Assembly (NCBI RefSeq): GCF_008635795.1 | Contig: NZ_VWRQ01000002.1 | Location: 62,001-126,000, forward strand | Reading direction: 5' to 3' | Length of the DNA: 64,000 nt | From: Paenibacillus tepidiphilus | GTDB taxonomy: Bacteria > Bacillota > Bacilli > Paenibacillales > Paenibacillaceae | In this document: piece after piece, positions 16,604-25,564 of the stretch | How the letters are laid out: each line of letters starts with the position of its first letter | How positions within the stretch are numbered: the stretch's first letter is position 1 | Made by a program: the position numbers and the translations under genes | Notes under the pieces: model-generated | Databases searched by the model: none | What the model saw: the letters and a program-made list of their open reading frames with translations, nothing else | What the model was told of the DNA's origin: nothing

Positions 16604-17542
16604 CTATTGTCCGTACTTCTTCTCGCCGCGGAACTGGACGATGGTAATGCCGAGCACCAGCAGGAACAGGACAATCGCCATGGCGCTGGCATATCCGTAA
16701 TCGAGCGAACGGAACGCCGTGTTGTAGATCTGGTACACCATGACTCTCGTTGAATCGTTGAGCTGGTTGTCGGCGCCGGCAAACAGGTTGATAAAGATGT
16801 CGTACACCTTGAACGAATTAATGACCAGGATCATCAGTACAAAAAAGGTTGTAGGCGCCAGCTGCGGCACCGTCACATTGCGGAATCTCCGCCAGGCGTT
16901 CGCTCCGTCCAGCTCGGCCGCTTCATACAGCTCCGGGTTAATGCCCTGGAGACCGGCCAGGTAGATGACCATGTAGTAGCCCATGTTCTTCCAGACCGTG
17001 AACAGAATGACGGTGAACATCGCCCACTGCTTATCGGCCGCCCAGCGCGGCAGGTCCTCAATCGGCACGCCGGTGATCAGGTGCAGAATGTTGTTGACCG
17101 GACCCATCGTCGGACTGAAGATAAAGTTCCAAACGGCTGCCACTGCAACGAGCGAAGCGACATACGGGAAAAAGAACACGGTCCGCATGAAATTGCGGGC
17201 GATGATTTTCTGATTCAGCAGGATGGCCAGCGCCAAGGCGACGGCCATGGTGAAAGGAACAACTCCGACCGTATAGACAATCGTGTTCCACAGCGCCTTA
17301 TGGAAGGTGGTATCCTTGATCAGCCGGGTGAAATTGTCGAACCCGATGAACTCCATGGGATTAGAGCCGTCCCATTTGACGAAGGCCAGCACAAAGGCAA
17401 AGAACATCGGCACCAGTGTAAATATGGCAAAGCCGATAAAGTTCGGCGCAATAAAGCTGTAGGCCACCAGGTGGTCCCGCACGCCCTTGGACAAGAGGCG
17501 CTTCGGAGCTTGCTTCGGGCGCAGTACGGTTTCATTTTGCAT
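16604..17542 (-). CDS. carbohydrate ABC transporter permease, MalF type
   Basis: The first permease of the CUT1 importer, 312 residues. It has an N-terminal cytoplasmic tail (RPKQAPKRLLSKGVRDHLVAYSF), six helices, and EAA loop EAAELDGANAWRRFRNVTVPQLAPT. GGAGGAG precedes ATG. It is separated from the upstream binding-protein gene by about 180 bases that hold a GC hairpin and a dispersed repeat. The 15-base gap to the MalG-type gene implies co-translation. Confidence 0.92.
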   Translation of the reverse strand: MQNETVLRPKQAPKRLLSKGVRDHLVAYSFIAPNFIGFAIFTLVPMFFAFVLAFVKWDGSNPMEFIGFDNFTRLIKDTTFHKALWNTIVYTVGVVPFTMAVALALAILLNQKIIARNFMRTVFFFPYVASLVAVAAVWNFIFSPTMGPVNNILHLITGVPIEDLPRWAADKQWAMFTVILFTVWKNMGYYMVIYLAGLQGINPELYEAAELDGANAWRRFRNVTVPQLAPTTFFVLMILVINSFKVYDIFINLFAGADNQLNDSTRVMVYQIYNTAFRSLDYGYASAMAIVLFLLVLGITIVQFRGEKKYGQ

Positions 17543-17580
17543 AGATTCTCCTCCAAACCTTCACTATATAAACCCGGAAC

Positions 17581-17648
17581 TCAGCCCCACAAAGTGGTGA
17601 CTTCGCACGGATGCTTAATCAGGTACTTTGCGGGGACCCCGGAAAATA
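17581..17648 (-). repeat. dispersed structured element, copy A
   Basis: Arms 17585-17595 (CCCCACAAAGT) and 17625-17635 (ACTTTGCGGGG) pair over 11 bp. On the minus strand the one imperfect position is a G-U pair, whereas on the plus strand it is A-C, pointing to RNA made from the minus strand. A second copy is at 60737-60802, and 27 bases around the 3' arm (plus strand) are identical. It lies in the leader of the permease genes. Confidence 0.7.
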
Positions 17649-17677
17649 ATCCCGGAATTTAGTTCCCCGGAACTTAA

Positions 17678-17695
17678 GGCGGGCCTCCGCCCGCC
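17678..17695 (-). terminator. GC-rich hairpin after the binding-protein gene
   Basis: GGCGGGC (17678-17684) pairs with GCCCGCC (17689-17695), 27 bases after the binding-protein stop. There is no strong T run, so it is more likely an attenuator or 3' mRNA stabiliser than a full terminator. This arrangement usually raises binding protein above permease levels. Confidence 0.5.
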
Positions 17696-17721
17696 CCCAG
17701 TTGTTACCGCTATTCTTCCGC

Positions 17722-19080
17722 CTAATTGCCCAGTAGTTGCCCCACGCGGGTGTTCATATCCTTGATGCCTTCGTCGATGGTTGCATTCTTCGTCATGATA
17801 TTATCATGGGCTTCGTTCAGGATCAGCTCGATGTCCGCGCTCTTCTCATGCATCGGCATCTCCAGGTAAGTCTTCACGGTCGTCAGCGCCGCTTTGCTGT
17901 TCTCGTCGGCCGGGAAGCCTTCAATGGACGCAATGGAGCTGATAACCGCATCGTTCTTGATGGCCGGGATGGTGCCTGTGGAGGCAATGACGCCTGCGCC
18001 CTCTTCGCCGGTCACGAATTTCATGAACTCCAGCGCGGCTTCCTTATGCTCGGATTTCTGATTCACGGCCAGGGAAGTAATGGTACCCAGCGTCGTTCCG
18101 GCTTCCACGCCTTCCGGATGAGGGTACTTCACGATGCCCCAGTTGGCCGCCTGCGACTCGCCGCTCTTCACCTTCTCGATCTGGGTGGCGATGAACCAGC
18201 TGCCCATATTCATCATAGCTACGGAGTTGTTGTAGAAGACGCCGGAATAGTGTGTGCTGGAGGTCTTCAGGGTCGCATAGTCCATTACGATGCCGTCTTC
18301 CTGCTCCTTCAGAATCTGCTCATAGGTCGGCTTCAGGAAGTCATAGTTGCCGTCGACCACGGTGTTCTTGCCGTCCAGAATGCCGAACAGCTGCACAGCG
18401 CTGCGCCAGGTGTGGTAGTGGGCTCCGTATACTTTTTCCGCGCCGCTGCCGGAGGTCAGCTTCCGGGCCAGCTCGTCATACTGGGCAATGGTCATATCGT
18501 TGCTTGGATACTCTACGCCGGCCTTGTCGAACAAGTCTTTGTTATAGTAGACCACCCAGAAGTCGCTGCGGAACGGAAGGGCATACACTTCGCCGTCCAC
18601 TTCAATCTGCTCCACGGTGCCGCCATACAGTGCGGGATCGATGCTGTTGTCGCCCATGTAGCCTTTCAGCGGCTCCAGATGATTCTGCTTCACCAGGTTG
18701 GAGTAGCCGGGAATATCCTTAATGGTAAGAACGTCCAGATCGGCTCCCCCGGAGAGCTGGGTGCTCAGCATCGTCATATAGTCGGTAGAACCCAGGTCTA
18801 CGAATTCAACAGTCACATTCGGGTGCGCTTTCTGGTAGGCTTCGATCAGCGGCTTGTAGTATGCGGTGGCTTCCCAGTCCCAGAGTGCCCACTTGAGTGT
18901 CACCGGCTCCTGGCTCGGCTCAGAGGAAGCGCTTGCATTGCTTGCCGCAGTAGGAGCGGCTGTTGCAGCGCTGTCCGCTGCGTTATTCCCGTTATTGTTG
19001 CCGCCGCATCCGGCGAGCGCGCCCATCGTCAGCACTGCGGCGAAGGTGAGACCCGCGTATTTTTTCATATTCATCTTCAT
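17722..19080 (-). CDS. extracellular sugar-binding lipoprotein of CUT1 ABC importer
   Basis: A solute-binding protein (SBP bacterial family 1) of 452 residues. The lipoprotein signal has lipobox LAGC (Cys25) followed by a Asn/Ala/Ser/Thr-rich linker. The mature part contains the family signature PLIEAYQKAHPNVTVEFVDLG and the hinge FVTGEEGAGVIASTGTIPA. It delivers sugar to the permeases at 16604 and 15749. It is divergent from the YesM/YesN pair at 19423-22869, which is its likely regulator. An antisense frame of 502 codons on the plus strand over this gene is a composition artefact. Confidence 0.92.
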   Translation of the reverse strand: MKMNMKKYAGLTFAAVLTMGALAGCGGNNNGNNAADSAATAAPTAASNASASSEPSQEPVTLKWALWDWEATAYYKPLIEAYQKAHPNVTVEFVDLGSTDYMTMLSTQLSGGADLDVLTIKDIPGYSNLVKQNHLEPLKGYMGDNSIDPALYGGTVEQIEVDGEVYALPFRSDFWVVYYNKDLFDKAGVEYPSNDMTIAQYDELARKLTSGSGAEKVYGAHYHTWRSAVQLFGILDGKNTVVDGNYDFLKPTYEQILKEQEDGIVMDYATLKTSSTHYSGVFYNNSVAMMNMGSWFIATQIEKVKSGESQAANWGIVKYPHPEGVEAGTTLGTITSLAVNQKSEHKEAALEFMKFVTGEEGAGVIASTGTIPAIKNDAVISSIASIEGFPADENSKAALTTVKTYLEMPMHEKSADIELILNEAHDNIMTKNATIDEGIKDMNTRVGQLLGN

Positions 19081-19327
19081 GTCCCCTTTTCCAGCGGTTT
19101 GGTTACCCTTGATCCGATATTCCGAATCTATTCAAATTGTAACGGCTTTCGCGATGAAAGGGCATACATTTTCCGGCAGAGAACCTTCACTTTCTTGTTC
19201 ACTTGGCGCTGCGCCTTGTCCCGGGCCTGTAAAATTTCACGCTAAACCTGTAATAATCTCCGCTTCTGCAGCTCCCTCAGTAACGTTCCGGTAAAAATAT
19301 GCTATGGTTGTTGTACGGCACATCGTG

Positions 19328-19346
19328 TAAAATGAAAACGCTTAAG
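19328..19346 (+). promoter_or_regulatory. -10 box with overlapping cre-like site
   Basis: TAAAAT (19328-19333) is a plausible -10 for the kinase gene at 19423. TGAAAACGCTTAAG (19333-19346) matches 12 of 14 positions of the CcpA cre consensus. It contains the perfect palindrome CGCTTAAGCG at 19339-19348. The rest of 19081-19422 shows no other clear signal. Confidence 0.4.
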
Positions 19347-19422
19347 CGCAGATATAGCCAGACTGTATACTAACCGGCTTGAAACTCACCAGCGGATTGC
19401 AACAGCAGAAGGAGGGTTCACC

Positions 19423-21192
19423 ACGAAACGGAAGTCTACTATTAAGAGCCGCATCATCCTGATCATGGCCATATTCGCGCTGCTGATTGCGACGCTGCTG
19501 TCGTTCTTCAGCTATGAGCTGATTACCTATTACCAGCGCAAAACGACCATCCAGGCGACGGAATTCAACCTGCAGCTCGTCTCCCATATTATTGAACAGG
19601 ACCTGCTTAACCTGTCATCGCTGGCGATGACCTCCAGCACCAATTCTTCCACCAATTCCATGCTCGCAGATTATTTCGGTTCGCCGGAGGCCAGCGCCAA
19701 GGATGCGGTCAACGTGTTCTACTCCATGCAGGAGGATTTCCAGATTAACCCTTCGCACGGCTATGTCCGCCGGCTGATTGTTACCGATAACCACGGGAAA
19801 TTCCTGCAGCTGGATAATGCCGTAAGCGTCTCTACCCCGCTTACGGTGCACAATATCGGCACCATTCCCGGGCTGGACGGTGAGACGGTGGAGAAGTGGG
19901 ACCAGGTTATCCGCGATCCCTTGTCCCCTTCTGCCGGCATTCCGTTTATTCTGCCGATCTACGGGGAAGGCGCATCGCGGATCGGCACGGTCTATCTGCT
20001 CGCCAACACCTCGGTGATTACCGACAAGCTGAGGGGCTACTCCCTGCCGGATCATTCGCAGCTGCTGCTGACGCTCGGCGAACATCATTACCGGCTTGTC
20101 GGCGATCAGGTGATTCCTGTGACCACGCCTCTGAAGCCGGTCGCCTACACCGCAGACAAGCCGGTGGGAACACAGACCAGCCTGTCGATGATCGCCATGG
20201 ATGATGGTGAGCGGCAAATTTCTGTCTCCTATCCCGTACGCAGCGGCGTCACCTTGTCCCAGACGATACCCGGTGAACAGTTCGCGCCCAAGGCCAACAT
20301 CTGGATACTGATCATGCTCGGCGTCTGCTTTCTGGTCATCGTCTCCAGCGGCATTATTATGATCTACTTGACCCGCATCATCAGCCTGCCGGTAGAGAAG
20401 CTCAAGAAGCGGATCGACAAGATCGCCCAGGGCAATTTCCTGCTCGACCGCAACATTGAATGGAACAGTGAGCTCGGCGATATCGGCAGAGGCATCAACC
20501 GGCTGTCCCAGGACATCCTCACCCTGATGGACAACCAGCTTGCAGACGAGAAGCAGAAGCAGGAGCTGGAGTACCGGATGCTGCAGAGCCAGATCAATCC
20601 GCATTTTCTGTATAACACGCTCAATTCGATCAAATGGATGGCGACGATTCAGAACGCCACCGGTATTGTGGAAATGACCACCTCCCTGTCCCGCATGCTG
20701 CGCAGCATGGCCAAAGACAGCCGGCGGCTGGTCCCGCTGCAGGATGAGCTGAGCCTACTGAACGACTATTTTCTGATCCAAAAATACCGCTACGGCGGTA
20801 CGCTTAATATGGAGCAGCAGATTGAGGACGAGGAGCTGCTGACGGGTCTGATCCCCCGCTTTACTCTGCAGCCGCTGGTCGAGAACGCCATCTTCCACGG
20901 CATTGAACCGAAGGGCAAGGGCCAGATCACCGTCACGGTACGCAAGGAAGGGTTCAACAATATCCGGATTACCGTAGAGGATAACGGAATCGGCATGAGC
21001 CGGGAGCAGATTACCGCCATTCTGTCGGGTCCGGCCCCCGGTGCCAAGGGGATGATTGAGAACATCGGGCTGCGCAGCGTCAACGAGCGGCTGCACCTGA
21101 CCTTCGGAGAACCTTACGGGCTGTCCATCGAGAGTGAACCCGGCACTTATACGCTGATGACGGTGGTCATTCCATTTCAGCAGAAGGAATAA
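19423..21192 (+). CDS. YesM-type sensor histidine kinase (probable ACG start)
   Basis: A two-helix sensor kinase of about 589 residues. TM1 is near residues 11-30, with an extracellular sensor to about 290, TM2 about 292-317, and HAMP about 318-366. The His_kinase domain has His393 in QINPHFLYNTLNSIKW, and the HATPase has N box LVENAIFHGIEPKG and G box DNGIGM. The first ATG (19465) lies inside TM1 and has no ribosome binding site. AAGGAGGG (19409-19416) is six bases before ACG at 19423, which would restore the charged N-terminus (KRKSTIKSRIILI). Either ACG is used or a base differs from an original ATG. It is followed 30 bases later by its YesN partner and divergent from the sugar importer at 15749-19080. 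Confidence 0.85.
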   Translation, partial: TKRKSTIKSRIILIMAIFALLIATLLSFFSYELITYYQRKTTIQATEFNLQLVSHIIEQDLLNLSSLAMTSSTNSSTNSMLADYFGSPEASAKDAVNVFYSMQEDFQINPSHGYVRRLIVTDNHGKFLQLDNAVSVSTPLTVHNIGTIPGLDGETVEKWDQVIRDPLSPSAGIPFILPIYGEGASRIGTVYLLANTSVITDKLRGYSLPDHSQLLLTLGEHHYRLVGDQVIPVTTPLKPVAYTADKPVGTQTSLSMIAMDDGERQISVSYPVRSGVTLSQTIPGEQFAPKANIWILIMLGVCFLVIVSSGIIMIYLTRIISLPVEKLKKRIDKIAQGNFLLDRNIEWNSELGDIGRGINRLSQDILTLMDNQLADEKQKQELEYRMLQSQINPHFLYNTLNSIKWMATIQNATGIVEMTTSLSRMLRSMAKDSRRLVPLQDELSLLNDYFLIQKYRYGGTLNMEQQIEDEELLTGLIPRFTLQPLVENAIFHGIEPKGKGQITVTVRKEGFNNIRITVEDNGIGMSREQITAILSGPAPGAKGMIENIGLRSVNERLHLTFGEPYGLSIESEPGTYTLMTVVIPFQQKE

Positions 21193-21222
21193 TTCAACCA
21201 TTTTGACCCGGGAGGGATGATC

Positions 21223-22869
21223 TTGATCAAATTGTTAATCGCCGATGATGAAGCGCTGGTGTGTATCGGACTCCAGTCCATGCTCAAATGGGAGCAGTTC
21301 AACGTCGAAATCGTCGGCATTGCCCACAACGGCGCCCAGGAAGAGGAGATGATCGACAAGCTCCGCCCCGACATTGTGATCAGCGATATCAAAATGCCGG
21401 TCAAGACCGGTCTGGAGGTCGCCGCTTCCGTACGCCAGAAATACGGCCGTCTCCCGCTCTTCATCATTCTGACCAGCTATGAGGAGTTCGAATACGCACG
21501 CGGTGCGATCAATGTGCAGGCGATGGATTATCTGGTGAAGCTGGAGCTGACGCCGGACACACTGGCCGCTTCCGTCCGCAAGGCCATTGCCCTGCTGGAG
21601 ACCTACCAGACGCTGGAGAGCTACCCGAATCTGGTTCACCGCAGCAACCTGCAGGCCCAGCGCGACAAATTTTTTATCCGGCTCTATAACAATCTGTTCG
21701 AGAACAAGAACCAGTACCTGCTGCAAAAAGAAGACCTCGACCTCGATCTGCCCGCACCCGCCTATCTCGTGGCCATCTGCCGCATTCTCGGCCCGGATAG
21801 CGTTCCGCCCCGGGGGGATAAGCTGGTCGCCCTGTGCTCCAGCACCGTGCAGATGGCCAAGGACACGCTGTCTTCCTCTGCTCCCTGTTGTGTCACCAGC
21901 CTGGACCTGCGCAATTTTGCCGTGGCCCTGCCGGTATCCGCTACAGATCCCCGGGAATTCAGGCCTGGCATTGAGCGCCGGCTGACCGATATGGCCTCCG
22001 TTCTGCATAATTACTTTAATGTGACCATCATCGGCGCCGCCGGCTTTGCCGTAGAAGATCCATACCTGCTGCGGGAGAGCTATCTGGCCGCCCGCCGGGC
22101 GCTGCCGGCCGCCGTGAACGGACGGTCGTTCGAGTTCTTTACCGAGGGGGAACCGCAGGACCACGTGCATCCGCTGTTCGATTTCTCGGAGTCCCGGTCA
22201 GAGATCCGGCGCGCTTTTGAAGAATTGGATAATCAGGCGCTCTACACCATCATTACGCGGATGATCGAATTCTATGGGGGGAGAGCCGATCTGCTGGTTC
22301 CCGCCACCGATGCGGCCTGCAATATCCTGTATATGGCGACTTCGCTGCTGGCTGACGGGGAGAATATTGTCGAGCAGATCTTCGAGCATGAGCCGGAGGG
22401 CTACCGGGCGATCTACCAGATGCATACCATTGAGGGTGTGCTCAGCTGGCTGATCCAGTTCCGGGACGGCTGCTCGGAGATGCTGTCGGCGCGGAGACAA
22501 GGCTACAAGGAGCAGGTTGTGAAGAATGTTCAGGATTATATCAAACGCAATCTGGGCACGAAGCTCTCGCTCAACCAGGTGGCCGATGTGTTCAACTTCA
22601 GCCCCAATTACCTGAGCCATTTATTCTCCAAGGTGGCTAAGGTGAACTATGTCGAATATATCACCGAGACGAAGATGGCCGCCGCCAAGGAAATGATGGT
22701 GCGCGGAGAAGGCCGCATCTACGAAATCTCCCAAAAGCTGGGCTACGAGAGCGCCTTCTACTTCAGCAAGGTGTTCAAAAAGGTCGCCGGCATGTCTCCC
22801 CGGGAGTACATGCAGCAGATTGAGACGGGTTCGCAGCCCATTCTCGAATCTCCAGATGGATACCGCTAG
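21223..22869 (+). CDS. YesN-type response regulator with AraC output domain
   Basis: The response regulator partner of the YesM kinase, 548 residues. The receiver domain is residues 1-120, with acidic pair ADDE and phospho-acceptor in IVISDIKMPVKTG. A middle YesN linker region follows, then a C-terminal AraC double helix-turn-helix (LSLNQVADVFNFSPNYLSHLF and IYEISQKLGYESAFYFSKVF). An ATG at 21217 abuts GGAGGG. The TTG at 21223 (MIKLLIADDE) has six-base spacing and is preferred. It probably activates the divergent sugar importer. Confidence 0.9.
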   Translation: MIKLLIADDEALVCIGLQSMLKWEQFNVEIVGIAHNGAQEEEMIDKLRPDIVISDIKMPVKTGLEVAASVRQKYGRLPLFIILTSYEEFEYARGAINVQAMDYLVKLELTPDTLAASVRKAIALLETYQTLESYPNLVHRSNLQAQRDKFFIRLYNNLFENKNQYLLQKEDLDLDLPAPAYLVAICRILGPDSVPPRGDKLVALCSSTVQMAKDTLSSSAPCCVTSLDLRNFAVALPVSATDPREFRPGIERRLTDMASVLHNYFNVTIIGAAGFAVEDPYLLRESYLAARRALPAAVNGRSFEFFTEGEPQDHVHPLFDFSESRSEIRRAFEELDNQALYTIITRMIEFYGGRADLLVPATDAACNILYMATSLLADGENIVEQIFEHEPEGYRAIYQMHTIEGVLSWLIQFRDGCSEMLSARRQGYKEQVVKNVQDYIKRNLGTKLSLNQVADVFNFSPNYLSHLFSKVAKVNYVEYITETKMAAAKEMMVRGEGRIYEISQKLGYESAFYFSKVFKKVAGMSPREYMQQIETGSQPILESPDGYR

Positions 22870-22950
22870 TTGCTGTTGAGTTCGCTGGCAGCAGGCTCTG
22901 TCCGGCTCTGTTTAGGTATGATGAACGAAAAGCAACCCCTATTCAACAAG

Positions 22951-23138
22951 GATAAATGTATTTCGTACAACTATTTGTTAGGTATGCACCCATTTTTGAA
23001 GGATAGATGTATTTTGTGCAACTAAAATCAGCCTATTGGGATCAAACTGCCTTAAAGCAAGAAAATAGATGTACGAAATGCAACTATAGCCGGGAAACGG
23101 CCTGTTTAGATGGATATAGTTGTACAAACTGCAATTAG
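22951..23138. repeat. four related 24-base units
   Basis: Units at 22951-22974, 23002-23025, 23064-23087 and 23113-23138 share GATAGATGTA followed by variable bases and CAACTA, spaced about 50-60 bases apart. The fourth is the most divergent. Confidence 0.55.
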
Positions 23139-23342
23139 CAGCTTAGCAGCGGGTAGTGAGGTCCTTAAGAGCAACAGCTGCTGTGCGGAAAGCCATCAGG
23201 CGGAGGCCGGAACCGCAACAAGCGGTATAAATCAAGAAATCTACGGACGGGAAGCGACCGGAAGTCCAATTGTTTTCTTGCGTCACGGCTTCCCATAGTG
23301 GTCTTGAAAGCCTAATGGGTGGATGTTTATAAAATTAGACCA

Positions 23343-23367
23343 AGCAGACTGTACATTCCAGTCTGCT
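23343..23367 (+). terminator. rho-independent terminator-like hairpin
   Basis: AGCAGACT (23343-23350) pairs with AGTCTGCT (23360-23367), followed by a short T run on the plus strand. It may end transcription coming from the YesN gene. Confidence 0.55.
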
Positions 23368-23428
23368 TTTAATGTCCCACGCTGATCAGTTGATTTTTTA
23401 ACTTTTATTTAACACTTTATTAAATCTA

Positions 23429-23457
23429 TTGATATTTACATAAATTAGCGATAATAT
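23429..23457 (+). promoter_or_regulatory. promoter of the arabinanase gene
   Basis: TTGATA (23429-23434) and TAATAT (23452-23457) are separated by exactly 17 bases in an AT-rich region, about 48 bases upstream of the start codon. This is a good sigma-A type promoter. Confidence 0.7.
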
Positions 23458-23504
23458 GTAAGTTATCAAATCCATATTTGAAATTAAATGGAAGGGGAAT
23501 GTCT

Positions 23505-25520
23505 ATGAAAGATTGGAGAAAATTGCTGAAATGGTTATTGGTAATGGTACTGGTATTACAAACGCTGGGGATATTTGAAGCTTCCAGAGCTGATGCTGCT
23601 GCTTTAAGTACAACGAGAGCTTCCGTCCATGATCCGTCTGTTGTGAAAGGAAACGGGAAATATTATATCTTTGGTACCCATATGGTTAATGCAGAATCTT
23701 CTAACCTGGCATCATGGAGCACTTTGACCACTAATGTCAATAGTAACTTTGCAAGCGTTTTCTCTGTCGGCGCAGCCTGGGCTGCACAAGGCAGCAGCAA
23801 TTATAATCTAGCCGGTAACTTATGGGCACCGGCTGTCTTTTATAACAAAAACATGAAAAAATGGTGTATGTACATGAGTGTCAATGGTGAAAATTGGTAC
23901 TCCTCCATTGCACTGGCAACGGCAGATAGTATAGCAGGACCTTATACTTATCAAGGAACTGTTGTTTACAGCGGGTTCGTTAATTCCGCACAAGCAGCAA
24001 AGACAGATTATAGCAAAGTGACCGGAACGAACACGGTGGCCTCCAGATATTTAACATCCGGCAAATGGAATCCATCCTATGCGCCAAATGCCATAGACCC
24101 CAGTGTGCTTTATGATGCAAACGGAGATTTATGGATGTCATATGGCTCCTGGTTTGGCGGGATCTTTATGATGAAATTGGATAAGAACACGGGTTTGAGG
24201 GATTATTCCTACACCTATCCAACCACCACAAACTCTTCCGATCAGTACTTTGGCAAGAAAATATCAGGTGGATATGGTGGTACCGGTGAAGGCTCTTATG
24301 TTGTTTATGATCAGGCTGCAGGTTATTACTATCTCTATCTATCTTACAATGGTCTTAATGCAACTGATAATTTTGCCGGGTATCATATGCGTCTGTTCAG
24401 GTCCACAAGTATAACAGGACCTTACACCGATGCAATGGGCAATTCGGCCATCGTGACGAGTGCAGGACAGAATCAATCGAACAAAGGTGTCAAGTTGATG
24501 GGGAATTACCACTTATCCTCCTTAACCGGCAACGGGGAATTAAGTAGTAACGGCTATATGTCTCCAGGACATAATTCTGCTTTTATTGATGATGATGGTC
24601 AAAGATATGTCGTTTATCACACAAGATTTAACACAGGAAATGAATTCCATGAGGTCAGAGTCCATCAGCAATTTCTGAATCAGGACAAATGGCCTGTCAC
24701 AGCCGTATACGAACATCTGGGAAGCAAAATTTCAGCAACGGGGTATTCAAGCAGTGAGATCGTTGGAACGTATGATTTTGTCAATCATGGCAATAGTGCT
24801 GATACTACATTTACGCCGATGTTACCGACGAGTAAAGTCGCATTAAATGCCAATGGAACGATTACAGGTGGTGTAACAGGTACCTGGAGTGCTGTATCCG
24901 GAACCCACTTTGTGAATATGGTGATCGGCGGCGTAACGTATAAAGGAGTCTTCTTTAAACAATACGATGAATCAGCCGCCCGTAAAGAGGTTATGACATT
25001 TTCTCTAATTGGAAACAATAATCAGGCGATATTTGGCTCGAAGACGTCATCTGCTACAGGCGGAGGGAATTCAGTACCTGGATTAGATGGGACCTATTTT
25101 ATTAAAAATAAGAATAGCAATAAATACCTGGATGTTTCGAACGGTTTAGCGGCCGATGGAACAAACATTCAGCAGTGGTCAGGCAATGGATTAGCCGCCC
25201 AAAAATTCAGATTGGTATCCGATGGGAATGGATACTACTATATTTTAACAGGTGCATCCGGCTATACTAGCAGTGTAGATGTGGAGAATGGCACTAATAC
25301 AGATGGGGCAAACATTCTTCAATGGACTTACTGGGGCGGCGATATGCAAAAATTTGAGATTGTAAATGTTAACGGTGCCTATGCAATAAAGACCAAAGTC
25401 AGCGGCGGTACAAAAAGTCTGGATGTATTTGATATGAGTATGGCTGATGGTGCAAATGTTGTTCAATGGACTTATTGGGGCGGCGACGGACAATTATGGT
25501 ATTTGGAGCATGCTAATTAG
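23505..25520 (+). CDS. secreted GH43 endo-arabinanase with ricin-type lectin domain
   Basis: An extracellular arabinan-degrading enzyme of 671 residues. It has a signal peptide (LLKWLLVMVLVLQTLGIFEA, cleavage near ADA-A). The GH43 five-bladed propeller spans about 36-390, with catalytic base Asp43 (HDPSVV), Asp198 (AIDPSVLYD) and acid Glu262 (GTGEGSYVVY). An arabinanase C-terminal domain is at about 413-515, and a C-terminal ricin-type (CBM13-like) domain with three QW repeats at about 528-671. A TTG frame opens at 23478, but ATG at 23505 is preferred because GGAAGGGG lies seven bases upstream. The gene is clearly more AT-rich than its neighbours, suggesting a different history. It would cut alpha-1,5-arabinan outside the cell. 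Confidence 0.9.
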   Translation: MKDWRKLLKWLLVMVLVLQTLGIFEASRADAAALSTTRASVHDPSVVKGNGKYYIFGTHMVNAESSNLASWSTLTTNVNSNFASVFSVGAAWAAQGSSNYNLAGNLWAPAVFYNKNMKKWCMYMSVNGENWYSSIALATADSIAGPYTYQGTVVYSGFVNSAQAAKTDYSKVTGTNTVASRYLTSGKWNPSYAPNAIDPSVLYDANGDLWMSYGSWFGGIFMMKLDKNTGLRDYSYTYPTTTNSSDQYFGKKISGGYGGTGEGSYVVYDQAAGYYYLYLSYNGLNATDNFAGYHMRLFRSTSITGPYTDAMGNSAIVTSAGQNQSNKGVKLMGNYHLSSLTGNGELSSNGYMSPGHNSAFIDDDGQRYVVYHTRFNTGNEFHEVRVHQQFLNQDKWPVTAVYEHLGSKISATGYSSSEIVGTYDFVNHGNSADTTFTPMLPTSKVALNANGTITGGVTGTWSAVSGTHFVNMVIGGVTYKGVFFKQYDESAARKEVMTFSLIGNNNQAIFGSKTSSATGGGNSVPGLDGTYFIKNKNSNKYLDVSNGLAADGTNIQQWSGNGLAAQKFRLVSDGNGYYYILTGASGYTSSVDVENGTNTDGANILQWTYWGGDMQKFEIVNVNGAYAIKTKVSGGTKSLDVFDMSMADGANVVQWTYWGGDGQLWYLEHAN

Positions 25521-25564
25521 AAGGTTTTCTATGGTGGACTTTAAATCGAAGAGGTGTATTGAAA

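Larger units (their letters stand above)
22870..23428. other. AT-rich intergenic region with repeats and gene-like debris
   Basis: No gene is called here. The first half carries four related 24-base units (22951-23138). The stretch 23139-23300 has a short plus-strand frame (ATGSPIVFLRHGFP) that may be debris of a decayed gene or repeat; I do not recognise it. A terminator-like hairpin sits at 23343-23367. Confidence 0.5.

Noticed and set aside
17737..19245. 502-codon plus-strand ORF over the sugar-binding lipoprotein gene
   Set aside because: It is antisense to a clear lipoprotein with signal peptide and family motifs. Its protein has skewed composition and no recognisable domain, as expected of a GC-driven shadow frame.
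23110..23298. 62-codon ORF in the repeat-rich intergenic region
   Set aside because: It has no ribosome binding site and no recognised family, and it overlaps the repeat units. It may be debris.
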